From contig NZ_JANHOF010000005.1 of assembly GCF_024498075.1 (NCBI RefSeq), positions 124,001-188,000 on the forward strand: a stretch of DNA of 64,000 nt. The letters are read 5' to 3'. A program made the translations under genes and the position numbers. The DNA comes from Paenibacillus mendelii (GTDB lineage Bacteria; Bacillota; Bacilli; Paenibacillales; Paenibacillaceae). The notes beneath the pieces are model-generated. The model made no database searches. It saw only the letters and a program-made list of their open reading frames with translations, and was not told where the DNA came from. Shown here piece by piece: positions 1 to 8,946 of the stretch. Each line of letters starts with the position of its first letter. Position 1 is the stretch's first letter.

Positions 1-246
1 TTGCTGCATGAATTGACGCATCTAAAGCGATACGACATCGTCATCAAATGGTTCTCGATGATCGTGACCTCCCTGCATTGGTTCAATCCCCTTATGTATT
101 GGATGAGACGGGAAATCACTCGGAGCAGTGAATTATCATGCGATGAAGCGGTCATACGCAAGCCTCTTGGGGGACTAACACCTGTGAATATGTGTTTGCA
201 TCAGATGGCAAGTTCGATGATGTGGACACGGATCTGTAATGACTAG
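1..246 (+). pseudogene. M56 (BlaR1/MecR1-like) peptidase fragment
   Basis: The frame is open from the window edge. It carries the zinc-protease motif HELTH at residues 3-7, followed by a W-F-N-P-L-MYW segment and the ELSCDEAVIRK block. All of these are typical of the M56 antirepressor/regulatory metallopeptidase domain of BlaR1-like membrane proteins. After DEAVIRK (about nt 165) family similarity stops and the frame ends after about 27 unrelated residues. In another frame nt 183-237 reads CEYVFASDGKFDDVDTDL then a stop, which could be the real C-terminus of a gene joined by an internal deletion. The 5' part lies outside the window. I treat it as a broken gene. Family assignment is confident; the deletion model is inference. 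Confidence 0.7.
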
Positions 247-490
247 CGGGAGGCCTCGAAATCCCAAAGCATTTTCTTTTTGCTTTCCTTATTTTGGATA
301 AATGGTGAACGTGATATAGTTAGAGAGATCAACTAACGACAGAAGGTGGGATGGAGTGAATCAATCCAAGACGTTTATGGAACGGTCGAGGGATCGAAGA
401 GAGCAAACTAGAAGAAGCGGTTGTTCCCATTCTTAGCTATTCTTGTTCTAGAGTCCTATTAGACTACTGAGCGAAAGAGGAGCGAGTGCC
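247..490. other. Intergenic stretch with a decayed reading frame
   Basis: There is no intact gene. A GTG at 356 behind AGAAGGTGGG opens a frame beginning VNQSKTFMERSRDRREQTRR. A shift near nt 415 would continue it as KRLFPFLAILVL. That pattern resembles the cytoplasmic start and first membrane helix of a sugar ABC permease. It is too short for a firm call and is best read as a remnant. An imperfect TTAG/CTAA inverted repeat lies near 320-336. Confidence 0.25.
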
Positions 491-607
491 ATGTCGCGTG
501 TCATTCAATTTGAAATCGAGGCCAAGGATCCCGAGAAGAAAATCTCGTTCTACCAAGACGTATCGGCTGGAAATTCCAACCGGTGTAAAGGGGAGGCAGA
601 AGTATGA
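491..607 (+). pseudogene. VOC/glyoxalase-family protein, N-terminal remnant
   Basis: The ATG at 491 follows GAAAGAGGAGCG, a good ribosome binding site. The start MSRVIQFEIEAKDPEKKISF matches the first strand and helix of vicinal-oxygen-chelate (glyoxalase/bleomycin resistance-like) proteins. Homology ends after about 24 residues and the frame closes at 605-607, against a family length of about 120-130 residues. Its stop overlaps the ATG of the DUF6526 gene at 604, so the remnant may now provide translation coupling for that gene. Confidence 0.5.
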
Positions 608-1035
608 GTAATCTCAAAACGCAAAGTTATGACAACCATATGAAATTTGCGCCTTTGTACCATTTTATACTCGCACCTCTCTCCATTATTTTGTTCATCG
701 CATCGATTGTTCACTTGTTCCAAGAGGACTATCGTTTTTCAGCTGTCTTACTTACGGGTATTTCACTTTGCATTGTAATACTAGCAGTGCTTGTACGGCA
801 ATTTGCAACCAAATTGCAGGATCGCAGCATTCTTCACGAGGAGAACTTTCGGCATTTTCATCTTACCGGCAAACCATTGGATTCAAGACTCACCTTGCAG
901 CAGATCATTGCGCTTCGTTTCGCGGAGGATGCCTCGTTCCCGGAACTATGCTTGAAGGCCGCCGAGACCGGTATGGAGCCTGCTAAGATCAAGAAATCCA
1001 TCACGCATTGGAGAGCGGACCATCACCGGGTTTGA
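604..1035 (+). CDS. DUF6526 family membrane protein
   Basis: The product has 143 aa. Two hydrophobic segments at roughly residues 20-37 and 47-64 are consistent with a small membrane hairpin. They are followed by a soluble C-terminal part with the conserved-looking stretch LTLQQIIALRFAEDASFPEL and a final KKSITHWRADHHRV. This layout matches DUF6526 proteins of Bacillota; their function is unknown to me. The ATG overlaps the stop of the upstream VOC remnant, whose AGGGGAGGCAGAAGT supplies the ribosome binding site. A strong terminator follows, so it is probably the last gene of its transcript. Confidence 0.75.
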   Translation: MSNLKTQSYDNHMKFAPLYHFILAPLSIILFIASIVHLFQEDYRFSAVLLTGISLCIVILAVLVRQFATKLQDRSILHEENFRHFHLTGKPLDSRLTLQQIIALRFAEDASFPELCLKAAETGMEPAKIKKSITHWRADHHRV

Positions 1036-1057
1036 ATGTATGCCTTGAAAACAAGCT

Positions 1058-1098
1058 AAAAGACTGAACGTGGTCATACCATGTTCAGTCTTTTGTTT
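1058..1098 (+). terminator. Rho-independent terminator after DUF6526 gene
   Basis: A 12-bp perfect stem AAAAGACTGAAC/GTTCAGTCTTTT (1058-1069 with 1083-1094) has a 13-nt loop. T residues follow on the plus strand, and an A tract on the other side could let it work in both directions. Confidence 0.85.
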
Positions 1099-1100
1099 AT

Positions 1101-1226
1101 TTGATCGATTGCCTGCATAAGGACTTGAATCGATTATCGGCCTGCTTCGAGCGGGTACGATCCAAATATGGCGATTATTTGAACAGACTACCCTGCGATC
1201 CCTATTTATTTCTATTAAAGGATTGA
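1101..1226 (+). other. Short open frame, possible gene remnant
   Basis: A 41-codon frame starts at a TTG with no clear ribosome binding site. It reads IDCLHKDLNRLSACFERVRS and ends CDPYLFLLKD. The composition looks protein-like, but I do not recognise the family. It lies in the terminator-to-tetR gap and is probably the tail of a lost gene. Confidence 0.2.
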
Positions 1227-1262
1227 TTCTGCAAAATCATACCCTTAATATGTAAGTATTAA
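1223..1262 (+). promoter_or_regulatory. Candidate tetR promoter with overlapping operator
   Basis: A -35-like TTGATT (1223-1228) and -10-like TAATAT (1246-1251) are separated by 17 bp. A perfect inverted repeat TTAATA-N6-TATTAA (1245-1262) covers the -10 box. TetR-family repressors usually bind such palindromes to repress themselves and a coupled exporter, so this is the likely operator. The elements are visible; the binding is inferred. Confidence 0.5.
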
Positions 1263-1283
1263 ATAATGAACGGGTGTTTACTA

Positions 1284-1916
1284 ATGCAGAAGCTTAAGGA
1301 AGAGGTGCGCCGCGCTATTCTGAATGCTGCGCTGAAGTCGTTCAAGGAGCAAGGGTACGCAGCAGCCTCGATGAGGAAGATCGCGCAGGATGCCGGTATT
1401 GCCGCTGGCAACATATACCGGTATTACAGCGGCAAGGAACAATTGCTTGACGCCATCATTGGGCCGGTATTTGAGAAATGTGCAGCTTATATGGATGAGT
1501 ATCGCCGAATGCTGGATGTCCCCCTCGCGAAAGAGCGAAACAAGAAGCAGTATTTCGACATGGTGCGGGACACGATGGTCGGATTGTTCAAATTGCACAG
1601 CTCCGAGTTTATGATTCTGCTCAATCGCAGCGAAGGTACCCGATACGAGCATGTGAAGAACGAATTGATGTTGTTCGTAGAGAAGATTCTGGTAGATGAG
1701 TTTCGGCTTGTGCGGGGAAACCGCGAACATTACTCAGGGCAGGACGGGGCGCTGGCCAGCATGCTGGCGGGCACGCTGGTAGAAGGGTTAAGCCGGATCA
1801 TCAGGGACCATACAGACACTGTGACGATCGAGATGCTGATCGACAGGCTGTTGGATGTATACAACACAGGCATAGCATTTGTGATTGAGGACATGAGGGG
1901 GATAGAACGATTATGA
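1284..1916 (+). CDS. TetR/AcrR family transcriptional regulator
   Basis: The product has 210 aa, the normal family length. The N-terminal part (ILNAALKSFKEQGYAAASMR, then KIAQDAGIAAGNIYRYYSGK) is a classic TetR DNA-binding domain with the helix-turn-helix at about residues 25-46; the rest is the helical ligand-binding and dimerisation part. I prefer the ATG at 1284 because GGGTG lies 7 nt upstream; an in-frame ATG at 1266 would add six residues. The stop overlaps the ATG of the MMPL exporter by 4 nt, so the two are co-translated. The regulator probably represses both and is relieved by an exporter substrate. The ligand cannot be told from sequence. Confidence 0.9.
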   Translation: MQKLKEEVRRAILNAALKSFKEQGYAAASMRKIAQDAGIAAGNIYRYYSGKEQLLDAIIGPVFEKCAAYMDEYRRMLDVPLAKERNKKQYFDMVRDTMVGLFKLHSSEFMILLNRSEGTRYEHVKNELMLFVEKILVDEFRLVRGNREHYSGQDGALASMLAGTLVEGLSRIIRDHTDTVTIEMLIDRLLDVYNTGIAFVIEDMRGIERL

Positions 1917-4900
1917 TGGCTTCTATTATTAAATGGCGCTGGACGCTGCTTATCGTCTGGTTAGCCGCGACGACGGTGCTGACGATCGTTCAGCCGGATG
2001 TCAATGCGATTCTGCATGAGAGGGGACAGGAGCCGCTCGCGGCAGATAGTCCTTCACGCGTGGCGAACGGGCTGCTGAGCAAGATGTCGGAGACCGAGGG
2101 TACAAGCGATATTATCGTGTTCTTCAATGAAAATAAGCTGTCGGACGCGGACATGAAGGAGATCGAGGCAGGAATCGGGAGCATGAAGGACAAGCAGAAG
2201 GAGCTCGGCTTCTCCCAGCTTCTCGATCCCATTACGATGCCGGATGCCAGATCGGCCCTGATATCCGAAGACGGTACGACATTGATGGCCAGCTTCACGC
2301 TGGATAAGATGGGCCGAAGCGTCGACGACATTCAAGCGCAGTTCGACGACGCGTTGAAGGATGTGGACGTGGAGTACTACTTGAGCGGCGAGGATTTCAT
2401 TCAAAACGACTACTTGAAGGCTTCAACGGAGGGCGTGGAGAAGAGCGCGGCGCTGACCGTCATTTTCATTCTGGTCGTGCTGGTACTCATGTTCCGGTCG
2501 GTCATTATCCCGTTCGTTTCATTGGCGGCGGTCGGCGTATCCTACTTGGTCTCAATGGGCATTGCCGCCCAGATTATCGAGAAGCTGAATTTCCCGGTAA
2601 CGAGCGTGACCCAGATGCTGCTGGTGCTCATTCTGTTCGGGATTGGCACGGACTATAACATCCTGCTGTTCAACCGTTTCAGGGAGGAGCTCGCTAACGG
2701 CCGAAGCACGGACGAGGCGATCATAGCATCCTACCGGACAGCGGGTAAAACGATCGTATACAGCATTTTGACGGTATTTATTGCTTTTGCCGGTCTAAGC
2801 TTCTCGCCATTTGGCATCTACCAGTCCGCGAATGTGGTTGCGATCGGGGCCATCGTGCTCGTGCTGGAAATATTGACGCTCACTCCTTTTCTAATGAAAG
2901 TGCTTGGACCGAAGCTGTTCTGGCCATCCCGTAAAGTAGAGGGGCACAAGGAAAGCCGCTTCATGGCGGGACTGACGGCTTTCTCCGTCAAGCGCCCTTT
3001 TGTGACGACGGCGGCTATCGTCATTCTGTTAGTACCGGCACTGCTGACCAGCGGACAGAAGCTGTCGTTCGACCAGCTCAAGGAGTTAGGTGACAACCAC
3101 CCATCAACCAAGGGCTTCGGGTTGGTGGCGGAGCACTTCAGCAGAGGGCAGGCTCTGCCGACAACCGTTGTCATCGAGCATGACCAACCAATGGATAATA
3201 ACGAATCGCTGGGCGTTGTCGACCAGCTTACGGAAGCGTTGAAAGGCATTGACGGCGTTGATTCCGTATCGAGTATTACGCAGCCGCAGTTCAAGCCGGT
3301 TGACGATTTCTATGTCAGCAGCCAGTCTCAGAGCGTGACGGAAGGCATCTCCGCATCCAAGAACGGGATCGATCAGATCAAGGACGGTCTTGATCAAATG
3401 CAATCGCAGCTCAATGCCGCCGATTTCTCGCAGGCGGATCAGCTGGCATCCGGGACCGCAGAGATTAATGCAGGCTATGTCCAAATCACGGATGCCCTTC
3501 AGAAAGCGGCTGCCGGAATCGGCGATGGAGCGGATGGAATAGCCGGCCTGAAGGATGGCATTGGCAAGCTCCGCGTTGGATTGAAGGAAGTGGCGTCGAA
3601 TACGAACAAGCTGAATTCCGGCTTGTCCCAAATTCAGAAGGGTCACGGCTCGGCGCTGGATGGTTACAAGCAGCTGGCCAAGCAATTCCCTGAGCTGGAG
3701 AAGAGTCTCGTCAATATGAACAGCCTCATCTCGCAGCTGGGTATAAGCCATGAGGAGCTGAACGACGATTCCGATTACGTGAAGCTGAAGCAGACAGGAA
3801 CGGCGCTGGCGACCGGACTCGCCCAGTTCCGCGGCGGGTTGGAAGCTTTGACAGCCAACTATGACAAGCTTCAAGCATCGTTATCCCAGACCACCGGCGG
3901 TCTCCAGCAGATTGCCGCCGCTCAGCAGAAGCTCATGCAGGGATTGACGGGCTTGGAGTCTGGGGCGAGCCAGCTGTCGAAGGGACTGGTGCAGGGCAGT
4001 GCCGGCGCGACCGAGATTGCGGCTAACCTGAGCAAGCTGAACGCTGCGCTAGGTGAAATTAATAACGGTCAGAAGCAGCTGAATGTGGGTCTTGGATCAC
4101 TGACCGGCGGCTTGACGCAACTGAAGGAAGGATTGAAGAAGAGCGGTCAGGGTCTTGGCGATATATCCGAAGGACTGGGCAAGACGGGCGATTATCTCGG
4201 TCAGCTTACGGGCTCGCGCACGCTGTTCATTCCCCGGGAAGCGCTGGAAAGCGAAGATTTCGGGCGCGCGATGGACTCGTTCATGTCGAAGGACCGCAAG
4301 ATTACGAAGCTTCTGGTTGTCTTGAGCAACGATCCTTATTCGCCAGCTGCGCTTGATACGGTGGAGCAAATCAATGAAACGCTGGCCTCCAGCATCCAAG
4401 GGACTGTGCTGGATGGCGCGGTGTATGGCGCGGCCGGGCCTAGCTCGACCACGTATGATATGAACAAAGTGCAGAGCGAGTCGTTTACCGGAACGGCGAT
4501 TATCGTCATCATCGGCGTATTCCTCGTGCTGCTGCTCGTGATCCGTTCATTCTTGCCCTCCATCTACATCGTGCTGGCCTTGTTGGCCTCCTATTTCGTG
4601 GCGATGAGCGCATCCAAGCTGGTGACCGAGTATATCATCGGAGCGGACGGAGTCTCTTCGTTCGTACCGTTCTTCTCCTTCATCATCATTGTCGCGGTCG
4701 GTGTTGACTACAGCATATTCTTGATGATGCGCTACAAAGAGTACGGGGAACTGGCTGTAGGTGAAGCGCTAGTTAAGGCTTCGCGAACGGTAGGTGGAAT
4801 CATTATCTCCGCCATGGTGATCCTTGGCGGAACGTTCGCTACACTCATACCTTCCGGCCTGGTGCTTCTGATTGAGCTTGCGACCGCCGTGATCGTCGGG

Positions 4901-4996
4901 CTGCTTGTCTTATGCTTTATTCTTCTGCCAATGCTCGTGCCGGCTCTTATGGCGATGCCGGAAGCGATACAAACGCGGAGGCGTAAATCGAACTAA
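1913..4996 (+). CDS. MMPL/RND family exporter
   Basis: The product has 1027 aa. It shows the duplicated MMPL layout: one membrane helix, a soluble loop, a bundle of helices (about residues 180-365), a second large soluble region (about 395-860) and a final helix bundle. The hallmark motifs GIGTDYNILLFNRF (about residue 244) and VGVDYSIFLMMRYK (about residue 929) contain the Asp-Tyr pair used for proton coupling. The second loop holds many GL-x-x-L/Q-x-x-G heptad-like repeats, predicted coiled coil, as in Gram-positive YdfJ/YdgH-like members. These proteins export lipids or hydrophobic drugs using the proton gradient; the substrate here is unknown. The start is a double ATG overlapping the tetR stop. 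Confidence 0.9.
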   Translation: MMASIIKWRWTLLIVWLAATTVLTIVQPDVNAILHERGQEPLAADSPSRVANGLLSKMSETEGTSDIIVFFNENKLSDADMKEIEAGIGSMKDKQKELGFSQLLDPITMPDARSALISEDGTTLMASFTLDKMGRSVDDIQAQFDDALKDVDVEYYLSGEDFIQNDYLKASTEGVEKSAALTVIFILVVLVLMFRSVIIPFVSLAAVGVSYLVSMGIAAQIIEKLNFPVTSVTQMLLVLILFGIGTDYNILLFNRFREELANGRSTDEAIIASYRTAGKTIVYSILTVFIAFAGLSFSPFGIYQSANVVAIGAIVLVLEILTLTPFLMKVLGPKLFWPSRKVEGHKESRFMAGLTAFSVKRPFVTTAAIVILLVPALLTSGQKLSFDQLKELGDNHPSTKGFGLVAEHFSRGQALPTTVVIEHDQPMDNNESLGVVDQLTEALKGIDGVDSVSSITQPQFKPVDDFYVSSQSQSVTEGISASKNGIDQIKDGLDQMQSQLNAADFSQADQLASGTAEINAGYVQITDALQKAAAGIGDGADGIAGLKDGIGKLRVGLKEVASNTNKLNSGLSQIQKGHGSALDGYKQLAKQFPELEKSLVNMNSLISQLGISHEELNDDSDYVKLKQTGTALATGLAQFRGGLEALTANYDKLQASLSQTTGGLQQIAAAQQKLMQGLTGLESGASQLSKGLVQGSAGATEIAANLSKLNAALGEINNGQKQLNVGLGSLTGGLTQLKEGLKKSGQGLGDISEGLGKTGDYLGQLTGSRTLFIPREALESEDFGRAMDSFMSKDRKITKLLVVLSNDPYSPAALDTVEQINETLASSIQGTVLDGAVYGAAGPSSTTYDMNKVQSESFTGTAIIVIIGVFLVLLLVIRSFLPSIYIVLALLASYFVAMSASKLVTEYIIGADGVSSFVPFFSFIIIVAVGVDYSIFLMMRYKEYGELAVGEALVKASRTVGGIIISAMVILGGTFATLIPSGLVLLIELATAVIVGLLVLCFILLPMLVPALMAMPEAIQTRRRKSN

Positions 4997-5028
4997 TTCT
5001 AGGATTCACCATATAAGCTTGTCTATTC

Positions 5029-5091
5029 TCTGCCGCATCAACCCGATACCAGGAGTTATTCCGACCCTAGGGATCGCGTTGATGCGGCAGA
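5029..5091. other. Long inverted repeat downstream of the exporter
   Basis: Perfect 14-nt arms TCTGCCGCATCAAC (5029-5042) and GTTGATGCGGCAGA (5078-5091) enclose 35 nt and are followed by the pyrimidine-rich ATCTTCCTTATTCTTCC. It may act as a terminator for the tetR-mmpL transcript, although the loop is large and the T tract is interrupted. Confidence 0.45.
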
Positions 5092-5136
5092 ATCTTCCTT
5101 ATTCTTCCTAGATCGATTGTCTTTATCAGGATTACT

Positions 5137-5158
5137 GAATGATCTAATAAGATCATTC
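5137..5158. promoter_or_regulatory. 9-bp palindrome upstream of cysJ
   Basis: GAATGATCT-AATA-AGATCATTC is a perfect inverted repeat 106 bp before the cysJ start. It could be an operator or a small RNA hairpin of the cysJI leader. No matching regulator is nearby, and I do not recognise it as a known sulfur-regulator box. Confidence 0.35.
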
Positions 5159-5263
5159 TAATTGACCGGTTCGTTATGCTGTGGTAGGTTCAATAGAGGA
5201 AATAAAGTAGATACGTATACTGGGATTTATAAATCATTGAATGCCGCGCGAGGTGGATATTAG

Positions 5264-7087
5264 TTGGAACTCAAAGTAACGAACAGTCCTTTTAATCAGG
5301 AGCAAGCGGATTTGCTCAATCGCCTGCTGCCAACACTAACGGAAACACAACAGATTTGGTTGAGCGGTTATCTAACGGCTCTTCAAGGTACGACGGCTGC
5401 GGTGCCGACTGGTCAACCGGTGCCAGCAGCTTTGACTGCTGAAGCAGCGGTCGTTTCCAAAGAAGTGACCGTTCTCTTCGGATCCCAGACCGGGAATTGC
5501 AACGGCTTGGCGAAGAAGATGTCGAAGAAGCTTGAAGAGCGGGGATTCCAGGTCACGCTTTCCTCGATGGGGGACTTTAAGCCCAATGGTTTAAAGAAGA
5601 TTCAGAACCTGCTTATTCTGGTGAGTACTCACGGCGAAGGAGATCCGCCGGATAATGCTATTCCTTTCTATGAGTTCCTTCATAGCAAGCGAGCGCCTCA
5701 ATTGGATGACCTGAAGTTTTCCGTCCTTGGGCTTGGCGACCTGTCCTATGAGTTTTTCTGCCAAACGGGCAAGGACTTCGATAAACGACTGGAAGAGCTG
5801 GGCGGGAAGCGGCTTAGCCCGCGAGCTGACTGCGATGTGGACTTTGACGAGCCTGCCGCGGAATGGATGAATCAAGTGCTCGGCGCGCTCAGCGAGGCGA
5901 CGGCGGGAACGGCATCGGTAATCGCCGCGAGCATAACGTCCAAGAGCGGGATAGATTCGGAATACTCGAGGACCAATCCGTTCCAGGCCGAGGTTCTGGA
6001 GAATCTTAATTTGAACGGCCGCGGATCGGACCGGGAAACCCGGCACATCGAGATATCCCTTGAAGGATCGAATCTTCAGTATGAACCGGGAGATAGCTTA
6101 GGCATCTATCCGGAGAATCACCCACGCCTCGTGGACGAATTATTGGAAGCGATGGAATGGAAAGCGGAAGAGCAAGTTACGGTTAACAAGAGCGGCCTGC
6201 AGCTTCCACTTCGCGAAGCGCTGCTTCGGCATTTTGAGATAACGGTGCTCACAAAACCGCTATTGGAGCAAGCGGCGAAGCTTACGGCGAGCGGCGGGTT
6301 GAAGGAACTGCTCGAGCCGGGACGCGAACAGGAGCTTCGTGCTTATATCGACGAGAGGGATCTATTGGATTTGGTGCAGGATTATGCCCTTAAGGGCGTG
6401 CCTGCCGGCGAATTCGTATCGATCCTGCGTAAGATGCCTGCGCGTCTGTACTCGATCGCCAGCAGTCCGAAGGCGTTTCCGGATGAAGTGCATGTCACGG
6501 TCCGCGCTGTGCGTTACGAAGCTCATGGCCGTAACCGTTACGGCGTCTGTTCCGTTCAGCTTGCGGAGCGGGTGCAGCAGGGCGAAGGCCTGCCGGTTTA
6601 CATTCAGCATAACTCGAATTTCAAGCTTCCCGAGAACCCGGACACGCCGATCATCATGATCGGTCCGGGGACGGGCGTCGCTCCGTTCAGGGCTTTCCTG
6701 GGGGAACGCGATGAGACCGGAGCAGAAGGAAAAACATGGCTGTTCTATGGGGATCAGCACTTCTCCACAGACTTCCTGTACCAGCTTGAATGGCAGCGCT
6801 GGCTGAAGGATGGCGTGCTGACACGAATGGATGTCGCCTTCTCGCGCGATACCGATCAGAAAGTGTATGTACAGCACCGGATGCTTCAGAAGAGCCGGGA
6901 GTTCTACCAATGGCTGCAGGAGGGCGCGTGCGTATACGTCTGCGGCGATGAGAAGAAGATGGCGCATGACGTCCACACCACCTTGGCAGCGATTCTTGAA
7001 CAAGAGGGTGGCCTAAGCTCCGAGGAGGCTGCGGAATATTTGACCCGGATGCAGCAAGAGAAACGTTATCAGCGGGATGTATACTAA
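5264..7087 (+). CDS. cysJ: Assimilatory sulfite reductase, flavoprotein subunit
   Basis: The product has 607 aa, the usual CysJ length. A short N-terminal helix region precedes a flavodoxin domain with the FMN loop LFGSQTGNCNGLAKK (about residues 71-85). A ferredoxin-reductase-like part follows with the FAD motif RLYSIASSP, the NADPH-binding GPGTGVAPFRAFL and the C-terminal YVCGDEKKMA, ending in RYQRDVY. It passes electrons from NADPH through FAD and FMN to CysI, which reduces sulfite to sulfide for cysteine synthesis in the cytoplasm. The TTG start at 5264 is chosen because AGGTGG lies 7 nt upstream. cysI follows after 39 bp. Confidence 0.95.
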   Translation: MELKVTNSPFNQEQADLLNRLLPTLTETQQIWLSGYLTALQGTTAAVPTGQPVPAALTAEAAVVSKEVTVLFGSQTGNCNGLAKKMSKKLEERGFQVTLSSMGDFKPNGLKKIQNLLILVSTHGEGDPPDNAIPFYEFLHSKRAPQLDDLKFSVLGLGDLSYEFFCQTGKDFDKRLEELGGKRLSPRADCDVDFDEPAAEWMNQVLGALSEATAGTASVIAASITSKSGIDSEYSRTNPFQAEVLENLNLNGRGSDRETRHIEISLEGSNLQYEPGDSLGIYPENHPRLVDELLEAMEWKAEEQVTVNKSGLQLPLREALLRHFEITVLTKPLLEQAAKLTASGGLKELLEPGREQELRAYIDERDLLDLVQDYALKGVPAGEFVSILRKMPARLYSIASSPKAFPDEVHVTVRAVRYEAHGRNRYGVCSVQLAERVQQGEGLPVYIQHNSNFKLPENPDTPIIMIGPGTGVAPFRAFLGERDETGAEGKTWLFYGDQHFSTDFLYQLEWQRWLKDGVLTRMDVAFSRDTDQKVYVQHRMLQKSREFYQWLQEGACVYVCGDEKKMAHDVHTTLAAILEQEGGLSSEEAAEYLTRMQQEKRYQRDVY

Positions 7088-7126
7088 GGCGCTGATCACC
7101 AAGAGCGCGAGAGGAGAAAGGCAAGC

Positions 7127-8851
7127 ATGTCCGATAATAATTTACTATCGCCCAATAGTGCGCCGCACAGCGACGTCGAGCAAATTAAAATAAAAAGTAA
7201 TTACCTGCGCGGTAGCCTTACAGAGACGCTGGAAGACGTCATCACGGGTTCTATCCCGGAGGACGATAACCGGTTGATGAAATTCCACGGCAGCTACATG
7301 CAGGACGACAGGGATCTGCGCAATGAGCGGAACAAGCAGAAGCTTGAGCCTGCTTATCAATTCATGCTTCGCGTGCGCGCTGCGGGCGGAATCGTCACGC
7401 CGAAGCAGTGGTTGATGATGGACCGTGTCGCACAGCAGCTGGCCAATGGAACGATTCGTCTGACAACGCGTCAGTCGTTCCAGCTGCATGGCGTCATCAA
7501 ATGGAATTTGAAGAAGACGATCAAGGAAGTCAACGATGCGATGTTAAGCACGCTTGCCGCTTGCGGCGATGTGAACCGCAACGTGATGTGCAACCCGAAT
7601 CCGAACCAGTCTGAGATTCATGCCCAGGTATACGAGTGGGCTTGCCGCATAAGCAGCCACCTCGATCCGCGGACGAGAGCTTATCATGAGATATGGCTTG
7701 ACGGCGAGAAGCTGGTGGATAGCCAGGATAACGATGCCGAACAAGAGCCGATCTATGGGCCCGTGTATTTGCCGCGTAAGTTCAAAATCGGCGTTGCCGT
7801 TCCTCCTTCCAACGATATCGATGTTTTCTCCCAGGATCTGGGCTTCATCGCGATTATTGAGGAAGGCCGATTGAAGGGCTTCAACATCTCGGTAGGCGGC
7901 GGGATGGGGATGACGCATGGCGATACGAAGACCTATCCCCAAATCGGCCAGGTCATCGGATTCTGCACCCCGGAGCAAGTTATCGACGTTGCGGAGAAGA
8001 CGGTTACGATCCAACGGGATTATGGCGATCGTTCGGTCCGGAAGCATGCGCGGTTTAAATATACGATCGATGACCGCGGCATTGAATGGTTCATCAATGA
8101 ACTGCATGACCGCATGGGATGGAAGCTTGAGGATGCGCGTCCTTATCACTTCGACTCTAACGGGGACCGTTATGGCTGGGTGAAGGGAAGCGACGGAAAA
8201 TGGCATTTCACCCTCTTTATCCAGAACGGCCGGGTGAAAGACGAGGGTGACTACCGTCTGATGACGGGGCTTCGTGAAATTGCCAAGGTGCATAACGGTG
8301 ATTTCCGGCTTACCGGGAATCAGAACCTGATCATCGGCAATATCAGCAGCCAAAAGAAGAAAAAGATCGAGGAATTGGTCAAGGAGTATGGGCTGACGGA
8401 CGGCATTCATTATTCCGCATTGCGGCGGAATTCCATGGCTTGCGTCGCTTTCCCAACCTGTGGGCTAGCGATGGCCGAGTCGGAGCGCTACCTTCCTACA
8501 CTGCTGGATAAGATCGAGCCGATCTTGGATGAGGTTGGCTTGCGGGACGAGGAGATTGTGATTCGCATGACCGGCTGTCCGAACGGATGCGCACGGCCGA
8601 TGCTGGCCGAGCTCGCGTTCATTGGCAAGGCGCCCGGCAAATACAACATGTATTTGGGCGGCGGATTTTCTGGAAACCGGCTGAACAAGCTGTACAAGGA
8701 AAACATCGGTGAAGCAGAGATTCTGGAATCGCTGCAGCCGATTCTTGCGCAATATGCGAAGGAGCGCGGGGAAGGCGAGCATTTCGGTGATTTCGTCATC
8801 CGTGCCGGTCATGTGAAGGAAGTCCGCTCCGGCCAAGATTTTCATTCATAA
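7127..8851 (+). CDS. cysI: Assimilatory sulfite reductase, hemoprotein subunit
   Basis: The product has 574 aa, the standard length. It contains the nitrite/sulfite reductase ferredoxin-like half-domains and the cysteine sets [10 protein letters not shown] (about residue 437) and [10 protein letters not shown] (about residue 481) that hold the [4Fe-4S] cluster and siroheme. The early segment [13 protein letters not shown] is the substrate/siroheme-side motif. With CysJ it makes the six-electron reduction of sulfite to sulfide. The ATG follows GAGAGGAGAAAGG. It lies directly downstream of cysJ in the same operon and ends before a strong terminator. Nothing is missing. Confidence 0.96.
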   Translation: MSDNNLLSPNSAPHSDVEQIKIKSNYLRGSLTETLEDVITGSIPEDDNRLMKFHGSYMQDDRDLRNERNKQKLEPAYQFMLRVRAAGGIVTPKQWLMMDRVAQQLANGTIRLTTRQSFQLHGVIKWNLKKTIKEVNDAMLSTLAACGDVNRNVMCNPNPNQSEIHAQVYEWACRISSHLDPRTRAYHEIWLDGEKLVDSQDNDAEQEPIYGPVYLPRKFKIGVAVPPSNDIDVFSQDLGFIAIIEEGRLKGFNISVGGGMGMTHGDTKTYPQIGQVIGFCTPEQVIDVAEKTVTIQRDYGDRSVRKHARFKYTIDDRGIEWFINELHDRMGWKLEDARPYHFDSNGDRYGWVKGSDGKWHFTLFIQNGRVKDEGDYRLMTGLREIAKVHNGDFRLTGNQNLIIGNISSQKKKKIEELVKEYGLTDGIHYSALRRNSMACVAFPTCGLAMAESERYLPTLLDKIEPILDEVGLRDEEIVIRMTGCPNGCARPMLAELAFIGKAPGKYNMYLGGGFSGNRLNKLYKENIGEAEILESLQPILAQYAKERGEGEHFGDFVIRAGHVKEVRSGQDFHS

Positions 8852-8909
8852 ACATTCGTTGGTTAATGATCATCGAGTCTTCATAGCTCCCGGGCTTTAC
8901 CGGGCTAGT

Positions 8910-8946
8910 AACGAAGTGCGTCCCTAGGGATGCACTTCGTTTTTTA
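8910..8946 (+). terminator. Terminator of cysJI
   Basis: The stem AACGAAGTGC/GCACTTCGTT (8910-8919 with 8932-8941) is extended inward by GTCCC/GGGAT and followed by TTTTTT. The group II intron remnant begins immediately behind it. Confidence 0.9.

Noticed and set aside
3104-3874. 256-residue minus-strand frame inside the MMPL gene
   Set aside because: Antisense shadow of the conserved exporter reading frame; no start signals or family features.
7544-8410. 288-residue minus-strand frame inside cysI
   Set aside because: Antisense shadow of a strongly conserved gene.
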